The notes: generated from the letters alone by a model not told the origin. DNA of 64,000 nucleotides from Tichowtungia sp964398915 (GCA_964398915.1 CAYNOR010000001.1:62001-126000); one strand, 5' to 3'. Positions 1 to 8,093 are shown, counted from the stretch's first letter. A program made the numbers and translations.

Positions 1-2
1 CG

Positions 3-287
3 GAGGTTTTCGCCCGGAAAGAATCCGGTGATTCCTTCACGCTGCTGGATGTCCGATCCCCGGCCGAACGCGAGCAGATGCGGATCGAAGGAACCGCAGA
101 TATTCCACTGGGCACCTTGCGAAAACGAATTCAGGAGCTGGACCGGAACAAGCCGGTTATCGCCTTCTGTAAAATCTCTCTGCGCGGATACGAAGCCGCG
201 CTGATTCTGAAGCAGGCCGGATTCACCGATGTGAGCGTCATGGATGGAGGCATACTGATGTGGCCCGGCAAACTGATCCGCAACTGA
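3..287 (+). CDS. Rhodanese-domain protein, C-terminal part (5' end outside window)
   Basis: The frame is open from the window edge and stops with TGA at 285-287. It reads LLDVRSPAERE, then IPLGTLRKR, CKISLRGYEAALIL and MDGGILMWPG, which is the order of a rhodanese domain. The LRGY-A-IL stretch after the active-site cysteine resembles the rhodanese tails fused to CoA-disulfide-reductase-like flavoproteins, so the missing N-terminal part may be an FAD/NAD(P) oxidoreductase; that is inference. The presumed catalytic Cys sits in FCKISLRG. It is followed after 18 nt by the DUF302 gene and probably starts or continues a redox operon. Sulfane sulfur transfer is the family role; the substrate is unknown. 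Confidence 0.75.
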   Translation, partial: EVFARKESGDSFTLLDVRSPAEREQMRIEGTADIPLGTLRKRIQELDRNKPVIAFCKISLRGYEAALILKQAGFTDVSVMDGGILMWPGKLIRN

Positions 288-305
288 CATGAAAGGAGAA
301 GCCAA

Positions 306-785
306 ATGAAAAAAACAGCCATAGCAACCGCAACAGGCATCGCCATCGGGATCGTACTTACAGTCGTCGGCATGATGACTCTGATGCCTAAAATGATGAT
401 TCATGAACGTAAAAGCCCGCTAGGGTATGAAAAAACCATTGACCATCTCACAACCGTAATCACCAATGGCGGATGGATCATCTCGCAGAAAAAGGATATG
501 CAGAAAGCGATTGCCCCGTACGGAAAAACCATTCCGCGGGTCACGCTGCTTAAAATCTGTCAGGCGGACTATGCCTGCCGGATTCTGAACACCGATGATG
601 CCATGTTTGTTTCCGTCATGATGCCCTGCACCATTGCGGTCTATCAGAAAAGCGACGGAAACACCTATGTCTCCACCATGAATACCGGGATGATGGGCAA
701 AATGTTCGGCGGAGTCATCGCGGAAGTCATGGCCGGATCCGTCGCGAAGGACGAAGCAAAATTCACTGAATTTCTTAACCGCTAA
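306..785 (+). CDS. DUF302 domain protein with N-terminal membrane anchor
   Basis: This 159-residue protein starts at ATG 306 after AAAGGAGAAG. Residues about 3-28 form one hydrophobic segment rich in Ala, Ile and Val, likely an uncleaved anchor. The rest is a DUF302 fold: YEKTIDHL, GGWIISQKKDM, PRVTLLKICQADYA, MMPCTIAVYQK, and TMNTGMMGKMFG. The family has no settled biochemical role and often sits near redox or metal-stress genes. A paralogue at 8147-8614 in the same gene run shares the PRVTLLKIC, MMPCTI and GSVA blocks, so the operon carries a duplicated DUF302 gene. Cysteines in KICQADYAC and MPC could bind metal or be redox active, but this is not shown. Confidence 0.8.
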   Translation: MKKTAIATATGIAIGIVLTVVGMMTLMPKMMIHERKSPLGYEKTIDHLTTVITNGGWIISQKKDMQKAIAPYGKTIPRVTLLKICQADYACRILNTDDAMFVSVMMPCTIAVYQKSDGNTYVSTMNTGMMGKMFGGVIAEVMAGSVAKDEAKFTEFLNR

Positions 786-807
786 CCCGCGGAGAAAGGT
801 GCATGAT

Positions 808-1125
808 ATGAACGTGAAAGAACTGACGGACGAAACATTTGAAAAAGCAACCGGCTCCGGTGTTGTGCTGGTGGATTTCTGGGCGCCGTGGTGCGGTCCC
901 TGCAAAATGCAGGGACCCATCCTCGATAAAGTGGCTGCAAAACTCGGCAACCGGGCAACGGTGGCCAAACTGGATGTTGATCAATTTCCTGCCTCCGCTG
1001 CGCAGTACGGTGTGCGCGGAATTCCGACACTGATTGTGTTTAAAGACGGTGCTGTCGTGAAACAATTCGTCGGTGTACAGCAGGAAGCCTCGTTGCTTGC
1101 GGTTCTTGAAGCCGCACTGAGTTAA
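808..1125 (+). CDS. trxA: Thioredoxin
   Basis: A 105-residue thioredoxin with the WCGPC active site at residues 28-32 and the cis-proline loop RGIPTL near residue 72. Length and order match a classical cytosolic thioredoxin with no signal peptide. A GTG at 799 lies in frame, but GGAGAAAGG at 791-799 is placed eight bases before ATG 808, so ATG 808 is the better start. It reduces protein disulfides. In this operon the peroxiredoxin at 6058 is a natural client, because that protein carries resolving cysteines that thioredoxins reduce in related enzymes. No thioredoxin reductase is visible in the window. Confidence 0.95.
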   Translation: MNVKELTDETFEKATGSGVVLVDFWAPWCGPCKMQGPILDKVAAKLGNRATVAKLDVDQFPASAAQYGVRGIPTLIVFKDGAVVKQFVGVQQEASLLAVLEAALS

Positions 1126-1185
1126 AGGAATCGTATCAAGTCGTACTGCAAAGCATCAGATCCCGTAAAACGAGAGGACTCCTGT

Positions 1186-1617
1186 ATGAACATCCGAATT
1201 AAACGCATTCTCTGCCCCGTCGACTTTTCGCCGTCCGGAGATTTTGCATTCGACTATGCCTGCGCGATTGCAACGCGACATGGTGCAACGGTCGAACTGC
1301 TGCATATAGCCGAAGCCTCGGCCTATGCCGAAGATGAACCGCCGAAAGGCCAGCCGGTCTTTGAAGAGATTCTGCGCAACCGGCTGCGGAAAATGGCCGC
1401 ACCGGCCTCTGTTCCGGTGGAGATCAATCTGCTGTCCGGCATTCCGTACATTGAAATCATCAACCGGGCAACCGCTCTGCGTGCCGACCTGATTGTCATC
1501 GGAACGCACGGCCGGACCGGCATGAAACACCTTCTGATCGGCAGCGTGGCAGAACGGGTGGTAAGAACCGCCCCCTGTCCTGTACTCACCGTGCGGCATC
1601 CTGATCATCTTGTTTAA
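1186..1617 (+). CDS. Universal stress protein, UspA family
   Basis: A 143-residue single Usp domain starting KRILCPVDFSPSG and ending with GTHGRTGMKHLLIGSVAERVVRTAPCPVL, which fits the G-x2-G-x9-G-S/T nucleotide-binding signature of ATP-binding Usp proteins. It is cytosolic, with a good Shine-Dalgarno (GAGAGGA) before ATG 1186. It lies between thioredoxin and an ArsR regulator and is probably cotranscribed with them. A second, more diverged Usp lies far away at 35234. Role: stress-responsive nucleotide-binding protein; partner unknown. Confidence 0.92.
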   Translation: MNIRIKRILCPVDFSPSGDFAFDYACAIATRHGATVELLHIAEASAYAEDEPPKGQPVFEEILRNRLRKMAAPASVPVEINLLSGIPYIEIINRATALRADLIVIGTHGRTGMKHLLIGSVAERVVRTAPCPVLTVRHPDHLV

Positions 1618-1631
1618 AAAGGAACTCAGCT

Positions 1632-1964
1632 ATGAAAAAAGAACATCCCTGCATCCGTCAGGGTAAACTCAAGGCAGAATCATTAAAACGGGCCTCGGAA
1701 ACGCTGAAAATGCTGGCGCACCCGCAGCGCCTGCGTATCATCGAAATCCTCGAGCGCGAACAGGAGGTGCCCGTGTATGCCCTGATTGAAGAAACCGGCT
1801 TCCCGCAGGCGGTCGTTTCGCAGCATCTGAATCAGATGCGCCGAATCGGCCTGCTCAGCGCCGAACGGCGCGGCAAAGAAATGTGGTATTCCATCACCGA
1901 TCCGCGCGCCCTCTCCATTTTGAACTGTATCTGTACCCACTGCACAGAAAAGGACTTTGAATGA
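1632..1964 (+). CDS. ArsR-family winged-helix transcriptional regulator
   Basis: A 110-residue regulator with the ArsR winged helix: LKMLAHPQRLRIIEIL, then recognition helix PQAVVSQHLNQMRRIGLL and wing ERRGKEMWYSI. Cysteines are at residue 7 and in the tail at 99, 101 and 104 (CICTHC). A Cys cluster in the last helix could sense metal ions or reactive sulfur, as in some ArsR relatives, but the exact sensor class cannot be assigned from sequence. It starts 14 nt after the Usp gene and precedes the RND exporter by about 100 nt, a gap occupied by a palindromic repeat. It probably represses this operon autogenously, which is inference from position. Confidence 0.9.
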   Translation: MKKEHPCIRQGKLKAESLKRASETLKMLAHPQRLRIIEILEREQEVPVYALIEETGFPQAVVSQHLNQMRRIGLLSAERRGKEMWYSITDPRALSILNCICTHCTEKDFE

Positions 1965-1972
1965 ACCCTGAT

Positions 1973-2048
1973 TGGCCACAAAAAGCACAAAAATTCACGA
2001 GAACCGTTCGGAATCTGTTTTTTTGCCTTTTCGTGTTTTTCGTGGCAA
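1973..2048. repeat. Empty palindromic element, same arm family as the GxxExxY unit
   Basis: The left arm at 1973-1998 (tggccacaaaaagcac then aaaaattcac) matches the left arm of the GxxExxY unit at 4801-4826 in 23 of 26 positions. A right arm of the form ttttcgtgtttttcgtggc ends near 2048 and is an imperfect reverse complement of the left arm. About 28 bases separate the arms and no gene is enclosed. The unit fills the gap between the ArsR stop and the RND start, and could form a long hairpin in RNA. Confidence 0.8.
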
Positions 2049-2064
2049 TTGACCGGAGAAAACA

Positions 2065-4800
2065 ATGAAACTTAAGTTAACCAATTTCAGCCTGCGCTTT
2101 CCCTGGATCATCGTTCTGCTGGTTGTCCTCATCACCGGACTCGGCATAGGGCAGTTCCCGAAAGTGAAATTCGACAACGACCCCGAAAACATGCTGTCGC
2201 CGGACGAGCCGATCCGCATTTTCCATAATCAGATCAAGGCGAAATTCGCCCTCTACGACATGGTCATCGCCGGGGTCGTCAACACCAACCACCCCGACGG
2301 CGTGTTTAATGTGGAAACACTCGGACGGATTGATGTACTGACCAAACAGCTGCTAAGTCTGCGGCAAAATGCGGACAGTCTGCCGGAAGTGACAGCACCC
2401 GCCCCGTTTGTACCCGACCTGCGTCCCGACAGCGCATACAAGCGGTTTCTGGCCAAAGTGTTCCGCCACGATGTCAACCGGCTGTTCGATGCCAACGGCG
2501 GCAGTGCGATCGTTAAAGAGGAAATCATCAGCCCGTCCGTGGTGGATAACATCAAGCAGGCGGAGCGCGGCGCACTGAAAATCGAATATCTCATGGAACA
2601 GCCGCCCGCCACCCGCGACGAGGCGCTCGCCATCCGTGACGACGCCATGAACAATCCGCTCTATAAAGGAACCCTCGTTTCCGAAGACGGGAAAGCGATT
2701 GCGCTTTACATCCCGATCATTGCTAAAACCTACAGCTACAACGTCGCCAATCTCATTGAAAAGCTGACGGCAGACTGGCCAGCCGAAGATCATCTGTACA
2801 TTACCGGCCAGCCGGTCGCTCAGGATACCTTCGGCGTGGAAATGCTGATTCAAATGGCCAGTTCCGCACCGCTGGCCGGCCTGGTTATTTTTCTGCTCCT
2901 GCTGCTCTTTTTCCGCCGCGTCTCGCTGATCATTGCCCCGATGCTGGTCGCGGTCTTTACCGTCCTCTGCACGATGGGTCTGCTGATCGGAGGCGGTTAC
3001 GACGTACACATCATGAGCTCGATGATCGCCATCTTTCTGATGCCGATTTCCGTCGCCGACTCCGTTCACATTCTGAGCGAGTTCTTCGACGCCTACCACC
3101 GCTTCCGCGATAAAAAGGAAGCCGTGCGCCATGTCATCGGCCATCTTTTCATGCCGATGCTCTACACCAGTCTCACCACCATCGCCGGATTCGCCTCGCT
3201 GATCACCACCCCGATTCCGCCGGTACAGGTATTCGGCGCGCACGTCGCCATCGGGGTTGCGCTGGCCTGGGTGTTTACCATGACATTCGTGCCAGCCTAC
3301 ATCATGCTCTTTGTGCCGCAAAGCATGCTCGACCGGATTCCGGCGAAAAAAGAAGACCACAAGCGCAGCGGACTCGACCGGATGCTCGAAAAAACCGGCG
3401 AGTTTTCCTACAAACACTGGAAACTGATTTCAGTGGTTTCGATACTGATCGTCGTCTTTTCCGTCGTCGGCATCCAGCGTATCCGCGTGAACGACAACCC
3501 GGTCAAGTGGTTCACAAAAAATCACCGCATCCGGATTGCGGATGACGTACTCAACCGCCACTTCGGCGGAACCTACACGGCCTACCTCACCCTCACGCCG
3601 GAAAACGAAGCCGAGCCGGTTGTCGCCCCTGAACCGTCCGGCGAAAAGATCGACGGAGTTTGGCGCGATTTAGCCGACGCCATCAACTATCTCGAAGCTC
3701 CGGCGCTGGAAAATCTGACTGCATTCAAAGCCGCGCTGACCAACGCGCCGGCGGAACTTTTTCAGAAGCTGGAAAAATTATCCGGCGAGCCGCTGCGCGA
3801 AGCCGCGCTGGCCTTCTGCGATCTGAAAACAGACCGCGCCGCCCGCGAAAAACAGCTGATGGACTATGCCGAACAGACCGCCCCGCCCTTCAAGCGTCCG
3901 GAACTGCTGCGCTGGGTCGATCAGCTTCAAAGCCATCTGGCCGGACTTCCGAAGGTTGGAAAAACCAGCTCGGCGGTGGATGCGCTCAAAAAAGCCTCCT
4001 ATGAACTGAACTATGTTACAGGAGGAAATAACGATCCGTTTTATTCGGTTCCCGGCAGTGCCGCCGCCTGCGGACAGGTTTTCATGCAGCTGGAAGGGAT
4101 GAAGAAAAAAGACAGCCTCTTTCACCTGGTCACCCGCGACTATCGGGAGGCAGACATCTGGGTACAGCTCACCAGCGGCGACAACACCGATATGGCCGGT
4201 GTCGCCAAAGAAGTCGAACGGTTCATTGCCGCCAATCCGCCGCCGGTTCCGCTGCGCGCCGAGTGGGCGGGCCTGACCTATCTCAATGTGGTCTGGCAGG
4301 ACCGGATGGTCTCCGGAATGATGTCCTCCCTGCTAAGCAGTTTTGTCATGGTCTTTATCATGATGGTGGTTCTGTACCGCTCGATCCTGTTCGGCCTGCT
4401 CTCGATGATTCCGCTCAGCGTCACCATCGTGTTTATCTACGGACTGCTCGGCTGGACCGGCAAGGACTACGACATGCCGGTAGCCGTGCTCTCTTCGCTC
4501 ACGCTGGGGCTGAGCGTGGACTTTGCGATCCACTTCCTCGAACGCGCCCGTGAACTGCAAAAGACGCTGGGAAGCTGGGCCTTGGCCATCAAAGAAATGT
4601 TTAAAGAACCGGCCATGGCGATCAGTCGTAACGCGATCACCGTTGCAGTCGGCTTCCTACCGCTGCTCTTTGCGCCGCTGGCGCCTTACCGCACCGTCGG
4701 CTTTTTCCTCGCCGCCATCATGATGGTTTCCTGGCTCGCCACGATTTTCATTCTGGCGGCACTCGTGACCGCTTTGCAGAAACGGTTGTTTAAGAAGTAA
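2065..4800 (+). CDS. RND-superfamily exporter, MMPL-like
   Basis: A 911-residue inner-membrane protein with the two-fold RND layout. One TM segment lies at about residues 14-34, a periplasmic domain follows to about 265, and a cluster of five TM segments spans about 268-420. The second half repeats this: a TM near 455, a large soluble domain, then TMs from about 750 to 905. Motifs such as PISVADSVHIL and LGLSVDFAIHFLERARE resemble the conserved TM4 and TM10 regions of MMPL/HAE3-type exporters. No AcrA-like adaptor is nearby; instead a LolA-like periplasmic protein and an outer-membrane barrel follow. A lipid or lipoprotein-like cargo is plausible but inferred. Palindromic repeats of one family abut both ends of the gene. 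Confidence 0.88.
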   Translation: MKLKLTNFSLRFPWIIVLLVVLITGLGIGQFPKVKFDNDPENMLSPDEPIRIFHNQIKAKFALYDMVIAGVVNTNHPDGVFNVETLGRIDVLTKQLLSLRQNADSLPEVTAPAPFVPDLRPDSAYKRFLAKVFRHDVNRLFDANGGSAIVKEEIISPSVVDNIKQAERGALKIEYLMEQPPATRDEALAIRDDAMNNPLYKGTLVSEDGKAIALYIPIIAKTYSYNVANLIEKLTADWPAEDHLYITGQPVAQDTFGVEMLIQMASSAPLAGLVIFLLLLLFFRRVSLIIAPMLVAVFTVLCTMGLLIGGGYDVHIMSSMIAIFLMPISVADSVHILSEFFDAYHRFRDKKEAVRHVIGHLFMPMLYTSLTTIAGFASLITTPIPPVQVFGAHVAIGVALAWVFTMTFVPAYIMLFVPQSMLDRIPAKKEDHKRSGLDRMLEKTGEFSYKHWKLISVVSILIVVFSVVGIQRIRVNDNPVKWFTKNHRIRIADDVLNRHFGGTYTAYLTLTPENEAEPVVAPEPSGEKIDGVWRDLADAINYLEAPALENLTAFKAALTNAPAELFQKLEKLSGEPLREAALAFCDLKTDRAAREKQLMDYAEQTAPPFKRPELLRWVDQLQSHLAGLPKVGKTSSAVDALKKASYELNYVTGGNNDPFYSVPGSAAACGQVFMQLEGMKKKDSLFHLVTRDYREADIWVQLTSGDNTDMAGVAKEVERFIAANPPPVPLRAEWAGLTYLNVVWQDRMVSGMMSSLLSSFVMVFIMMVVLYRSILFGLLSMIPLSVTIVFIYGLLGWTGKDYDMPVAVLSSLTLGLSVDFAIHFLERARELQKTLGSWALAIKEMFKEPAMAISRNAITVAVGFLPLLFAPLAPYRTVGFFLAAIMMVSWLATIFILAALVTALQKRLFKK

Positions 4801-5242
4801 TGGCCACGAGAAACACAAAAATTCACTAAAAGGAGAGTCCGATGGAAGTCAATAAACTATGCGATATCGTCCGTGAAACAAGCTTCTCCATCCACAAATA
4901 CCACCGCAGCGGACACCTTGAGAAAATTTATGAAACTGCATTGGTTAACCGGCTTCGAAAACAAGGGCTGAAAGTCGAGCAGCAACACCCGTTAACGGTC
5001 TACGATGAAGATGGAGCCGTTCTGGGCGACTACTTTGCCGACCTGTTTGTTGAAGGGTGCCTGATTGTTGAGCTGAAAGCCTGTAAACACACTTTGGATG
5101 AACATGTTTCCCAATTATTGGGCTATCTGACCTCCGCCAGAATTCATGATGGCTTGTTAATCAACTTTGGAGACTCAAAGCTCTACGTAAAAAAATATGT
5201 CATGGGCTGATGTTTTGTGAATTTTCGTGTTTTTTGTGGCCA
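4801..5242. mobile_element. Inverted-repeat unit carrying a GxxExxY nuclease-like gene
   Basis: Arms at 4801-4826 and 5217-5242 are reverse complements at 23 of 26 positions. Everything between is the GxxExxY gene with its ribosome site; the stop codon at 5208-5210 lies six bases before the right arm. The left arm begins at the base after the RND stop codon. A related arm pair without a gene lies at 1973-2048. No transposase is encoded and I see no obvious target duplication, so the mobility mechanism is not evident. Calling it mobile is inference from the repeat structure. Confidence 0.65.
4842..5210 (+). CDS. GxxExxY family protein, PD-(D/E)XK nuclease-like
   Basis: A 122-residue protein with the name-giving motif at G24-E27-Y30 (GHLEKIY). 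A nuclease-like core follows: D63 and D67 (LGDYFADL) and E77-x-K79 (IVELKAC), then Q91 and Y95 (QLLGYL). This order, Glu then Asp then E-x-K, matches the PD-(D/E)XK superfamily to which the family is assigned. All catalytic-type residues are present, so the gene looks intact. It has its own AAAGGAGAG site before ATG 4842. The family is usually found as multicopy stand-alone genes and its function is unknown. Here it interrupts an otherwise functional operon between exporter and LolA-like gene and is enclosed by inverted repeats, which argues for a selfish or accessory origin. Confidence 0.85.
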   Translation: MEVNKLCDIVRETSFSIHKYHRSGHLEKIYETALVNRLRKQGLKVEQQHPLTVYDEDGAVLGDYFADLFVEGCLIVELKACKHTLDEHVSQLLGYLTSARIHDGLLINFGDSKLYVKKYVMG

Positions 5243-5259
5243 TAAAAAAGGAGTTGAAA

Positions 5260-6036
5260 ATGAAAACGTTCATTACCGCTATTCTGACAGTGGCATCATT
5301 GCACGCATTCGCGCTGACCGTTGATGAAATTATGGAGAAGGCCAATCAGGCCGCGTACTACGCTGGGAAAGACGGACAGGCCGATGTCAAAATGGTCATC
5401 ACCGATGCAAGCGGCGGCGAGCGTGTGCGCGAATTCCGTATCCTGCGCCTGAATACCGGCGGAGGAACTCAGAAGTTTTATGTCTATTTCAAAGCGCCCG
5501 CCGATGTGCGCCAGCAGGTCTTCATGGTCTGGAAGGAAGTCGCACAGGGTAAAGACGACAGCCGCTGGCTGTTCCTGCCCGCGCTCAATCTCGTCAAGCC
5601 GATCGCCCCCGGCGATAAACGCACCTCGTTCGTCGGCTCCGACTTTGTCTACGAAGACGTTTCCGGACGTGCGCTGTGGGAAGATACGCACGAACTGATC
5701 AAAGAAACGGATACGCAGTATCTCATCAAAAACACGCCGAAGAATCCGGGCGCGGTGGATTTCGGCGAATACACTGTCGCCATTGATAAAACCACCTTCC
5801 TGCCGGTCAAAGCCGAATACCTCGACAAAAACGGCAAGCTTTTCCGGCGCGTGGAAGCCGTAAAAGTCGAAACCATACAGGGCCACCCGACCGTCACCGA
5901 ATCGCGGGTGGATGATCTGGTTCGCGGCGGCCACACGGTCAATCTCTTCAGCGCTGTTCAGTACGACACCGGATTGAATGATGCCATCTTCACCGAGCGC
6001 TTTCTGAGAAGACCGCCCAGAGAAGCTACCAAATAA
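5260..6036 (+). CDS. Outer-membrane lipoprotein-sorting (LolA-like) periplasmic protein
   Basis: A 258-residue protein with a signal peptide (MKTFITAILTVASLHAFA) and a LolA-like body: DGQADVKMVITDASGGERVREFRI, FYVYFKAPADVR, KDDSRWLFLPALNLVK and SFVGSDFVYEDV. An in-frame GTG at 5227 lies inside a repeat arm; AAGGAG at 5249-5254 before ATG 5260 supports the shorter start. Such proteins are commonly encoded beside MMPL/RND exporters and are thought to carry lipid-like cargo through the periplasm. Here the exporter is one gene upstream, separated by the GxxExxY unit, and a barrel is two genes downstream. Cargo unknown. Confidence 0.85.
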   Translation: MKTFITAILTVASLHAFALTVDEIMEKANQAAYYAGKDGQADVKMVITDASGGERVREFRILRLNTGGGTQKFYVYFKAPADVRQQVFMVWKEVAQGKDDSRWLFLPALNLVKPIAPGDKRTSFVGSDFVYEDVSGRALWEDTHELIKETDTQYLIKNTPKNPGAVDFGEYTVAIDKTTFLPVKAEYLDKNGKLFRRVEAVKVETIQGHPTVTESRVDDLVRGGHTVNLFSAVQYDTGLNDAIFTERFLRRPPREATK

Positions 6037-6057
6037 ACTAAGGAAAGGAACCGCACC

Positions 6058-6762
6058 ATGGAAGAAGCACCCGTATCAATGCCCCGACTCGGCGATAAAG
6101 CGCCTGTTTTCAAGGCTGTGACCACACAGGGGGAGATTGACTTCCCGAAACAGTACGAAGGAAGCTGGGTGATTCTGTTCAGCCACCCCGCCGACTTCAC
6201 TCCGGTCTGCACAACGGAGTTTATTACGTTCGCCTCGATGGAGGATCAGTTCGCAAAAGCAGGCTGCAAACTGGTCGGCCTTTCAATCGACGGGCTCTAT
6301 AGTCATATTGCCTGGCTGCGCACCATCAAAGAAAAAATCAGCTACCGGGGAATGAAAGATGTCGAAGTGAATTTCCCGCTGATCGAAGACATCACGATGA
6401 ACGTGGCAAAAAAATACGGCATGATCCAGCCAGGCGAAGACACCACCAAAGCGGTTCGCGCCGTTTTCTTCATCGACCCCAAAGGGATCATCCGGACGAT
6501 TCTCTACTATCCGCTGAGCATCGGGCGGAATTTTGATGAAATCTACCGGATCTTGCAGGCGCTGAAAACAGCCGATGCGTTCAGTGTCGCTACGCCGGCC
6601 GACTGGCGCCCCGGTGACGATCTGATCGTCGGTCCGGCCGGCTCCTGCGGAAGCGCCAAGAACCGCATGGAAGGCAAAGAGGACATGGTCTGTCAGGACT
6701 GGTTCTTCTGTCAGAAGAAAATCGACAAGGACGCCGTGCTGGCGGCCGTCGCCAGGAAATAA
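6058..6762 (+). CDS. Peroxiredoxin, Prx6-type with extra C-terminal cysteines
   Basis: A 234-residue peroxiredoxin with the peroxidatic cysteine at C51 in PADFTPVCTTE. Its long C-terminal region has RPGDDLIVGPAGSCG and CQDWFFCQK. The C-x-D-W-x-F-C pattern is the one seen in archaeal-type thioredoxin peroxidases, where these cysteines resolve the sulfenate, so this is likely a thioredoxin-dependent enzyme of the Prx6 clade. It reduces H2O2 and organic peroxides in the cytosol. It lies 21 nt after the LolA-like gene, and the thioredoxin encoded at 808 is a plausible reductant. Confidence 0.93.
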   Translation: MEEAPVSMPRLGDKAPVFKAVTTQGEIDFPKQYEGSWVILFSHPADFTPVCTTEFITFASMEDQFAKAGCKLVGLSIDGLYSHIAWLRTIKEKISYRGMKDVEVNFPLIEDITMNVAKKYGMIQPGEDTTKAVRAVFFIDPKGIIRTILYYPLSIGRNFDEIYRILQALKTADAFSVATPADWRPGDDLIVGPAGSCGSAKNRMEGKEDMVCQDWFFCQKKIDKDAVLAAVARK

Positions 6763-6852
6763 GGCATTAGGCTATAGGCTGTAGACCTTAGGAAAATGAA
6801 ATGAGGACAAATAAATTGAAGTTCCCCTATGGCCTAAGGCCTATGGCCTATA
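6763..6852. repeat. Palindromic repeat overlapping the barrel gene start
   Basis: A left arm near 6766-6792 (taggctataggctgtag) and a right arm at 6826-6852 (cctatggcctaaggcctat) are inverted copies, matching at roughly three quarters of positions. The right arm lies inside the barrel reading frame and encodes residues of its signal peptide. The left arm follows the peroxiredoxin stop directly. Confidence 0.7.
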
Positions 6853-8093
6853 TCCTTCTGGCGGCATTGCTCCCGGCAATGTCCGCCTTCGCGGCGGACG
6901 TGGAACTGCACGGTTTCGTGGACAGCCGCTACGGTATGCGCACACAAAACGACCCGAACAAGGGCGATAAAACGCTCGAAGAATTGCGCCTTCAGCTGAA
7001 CAGCATCTGGTATCAGGATTTGTTCACGGCAACGGTGCGTTCCGATTTTCTCTACGACGGAGTCGCCAACAACCACGACCGCATCGATCTGGAAACCGGC
7101 GAAGGCCCGGTGGATCTGCGCGAAGCCAATGTGCAGTTCACTCCGGCGGACTGGATGGATGTGAAAGCCGGACGGCAGATTCTCACCTGGGGTACCGGCG
7201 ACATGCTCTTCGTCAACGACTTGTTTCCCAAGGACTGGAAATCGTTCTTCGCCGGACGCGACGAGGAATATCTGAAAGCTCCGTCCGACGCCCTCTTCAT
7301 GAGCTTCTTCCCCGCCTTTGCCAGCATCGACATCGCCTACACGCCGCGCTTTGATGCCGACCGCTTTATCGACGGCGAACGGTTCTCTTACTGGAACGGA
7401 ACGGCTCTGACCGGCGCTGATTTGCAAACCGACAAACCTGATAACTGGTTCACCGATGATGAAATCGCCGCCCGCATTTACCGCAATGTCGGCAGTTATG
7501 AACTGGCCGCTTACGGCTACGACGGATTCTGGAAAACGCCGCAGGGCCAGAACCCCGTCACTTTCGATCGTACCTTTCCGAAACTTTCGGTTTACGGCGT
7601 CAGCGGACGCGGCCCGCTGGCGGGCGGCATCGCCCGTCTCGAAGGCGGCTATTACGATTCCCGCGATGACCGCGACGGCACCGACCCGTTCGTCCGCAAC
7701 AGCGAGGCCCGCCTACTGGCCGGTTACGAACACGAAATTGCCAAAGACCTGACCGGCTCCGTGCAGTACTATATCGAACACATGATGAACCATGATGAAT
7801 ATCTCGCCGCCTATCCCGGCCCCGCCGGAACCGAAGCCGATGAAACCCGTCATGTCGTTACCCTGCGCCTGACGCAGATGCTGATGAACCAAAACCTGAT
7901 GCTCAGCCTGTTCACCTACTGGTCGCCGACCGATCAGGACGGCTATATCCGCCCGAAAGCCTCCTACAAACTCACCGACCACTGGCTGCTGGAAACCTCA
8001 GCCGGATTTTTCTTTGGCCAACATAACTACACGTTCTTCGGCCAATTCGAAGACAACAGCAACGTTTCGCTCGCCGCGCGTTACAGCTTCTAA
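6801..8093 (+). CDS. Outer-membrane beta-barrel protein
   Basis: A 430-residue protein with a signal peptide ending near MSAFAAD, followed by alternating short strands with aromatic girdles and a terminal strand ending in Phe (SLAARYSF), typical of outer-membrane barrels. It resembles DUF1302- or alginate-export-like porins (VKAGRQILTWGTGD, FFPAFASIDIAYTPRF), but I cannot name the family securely. ATG 6801 follows AGGAAAATGAA. A second Met at 6843 lies inside a repeat arm and has no ribosome site. With the RND exporter and LolA-like protein upstream, this may be the outer-membrane partner of an envelope export system. Confidence 0.8.
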   Translation: MRTNKLKFPYGLRPMAYILLAALLPAMSAFAADVELHGFVDSRYGMRTQNDPNKGDKTLEELRLQLNSIWYQDLFTATVRSDFLYDGVANNHDRIDLETGEGPVDLREANVQFTPADWMDVKAGRQILTWGTGDMLFVNDLFPKDWKSFFAGRDEEYLKAPSDALFMSFFPAFASIDIAYTPRFDADRFIDGERFSYWNGTALTGADLQTDKPDNWFTDDEIAARIYRNVGSYELAAYGYDGFWKTPQGQNPVTFDRTFPKLSVYGVSGRGPLAGGIARLEGGYYDSRDDRDGTDPFVRNSEARLLAGYEHEIAKDLTGSVQYYIEHMMNHDEYLAAYPGPAGTEADETRHVVTLRLTQMLMNQNLMLSLFTYWSPTDQDGYIRPKASYKLTDHWLLETSAGFFFGQHNYTFFGQFEDNSNVSLAARYSF

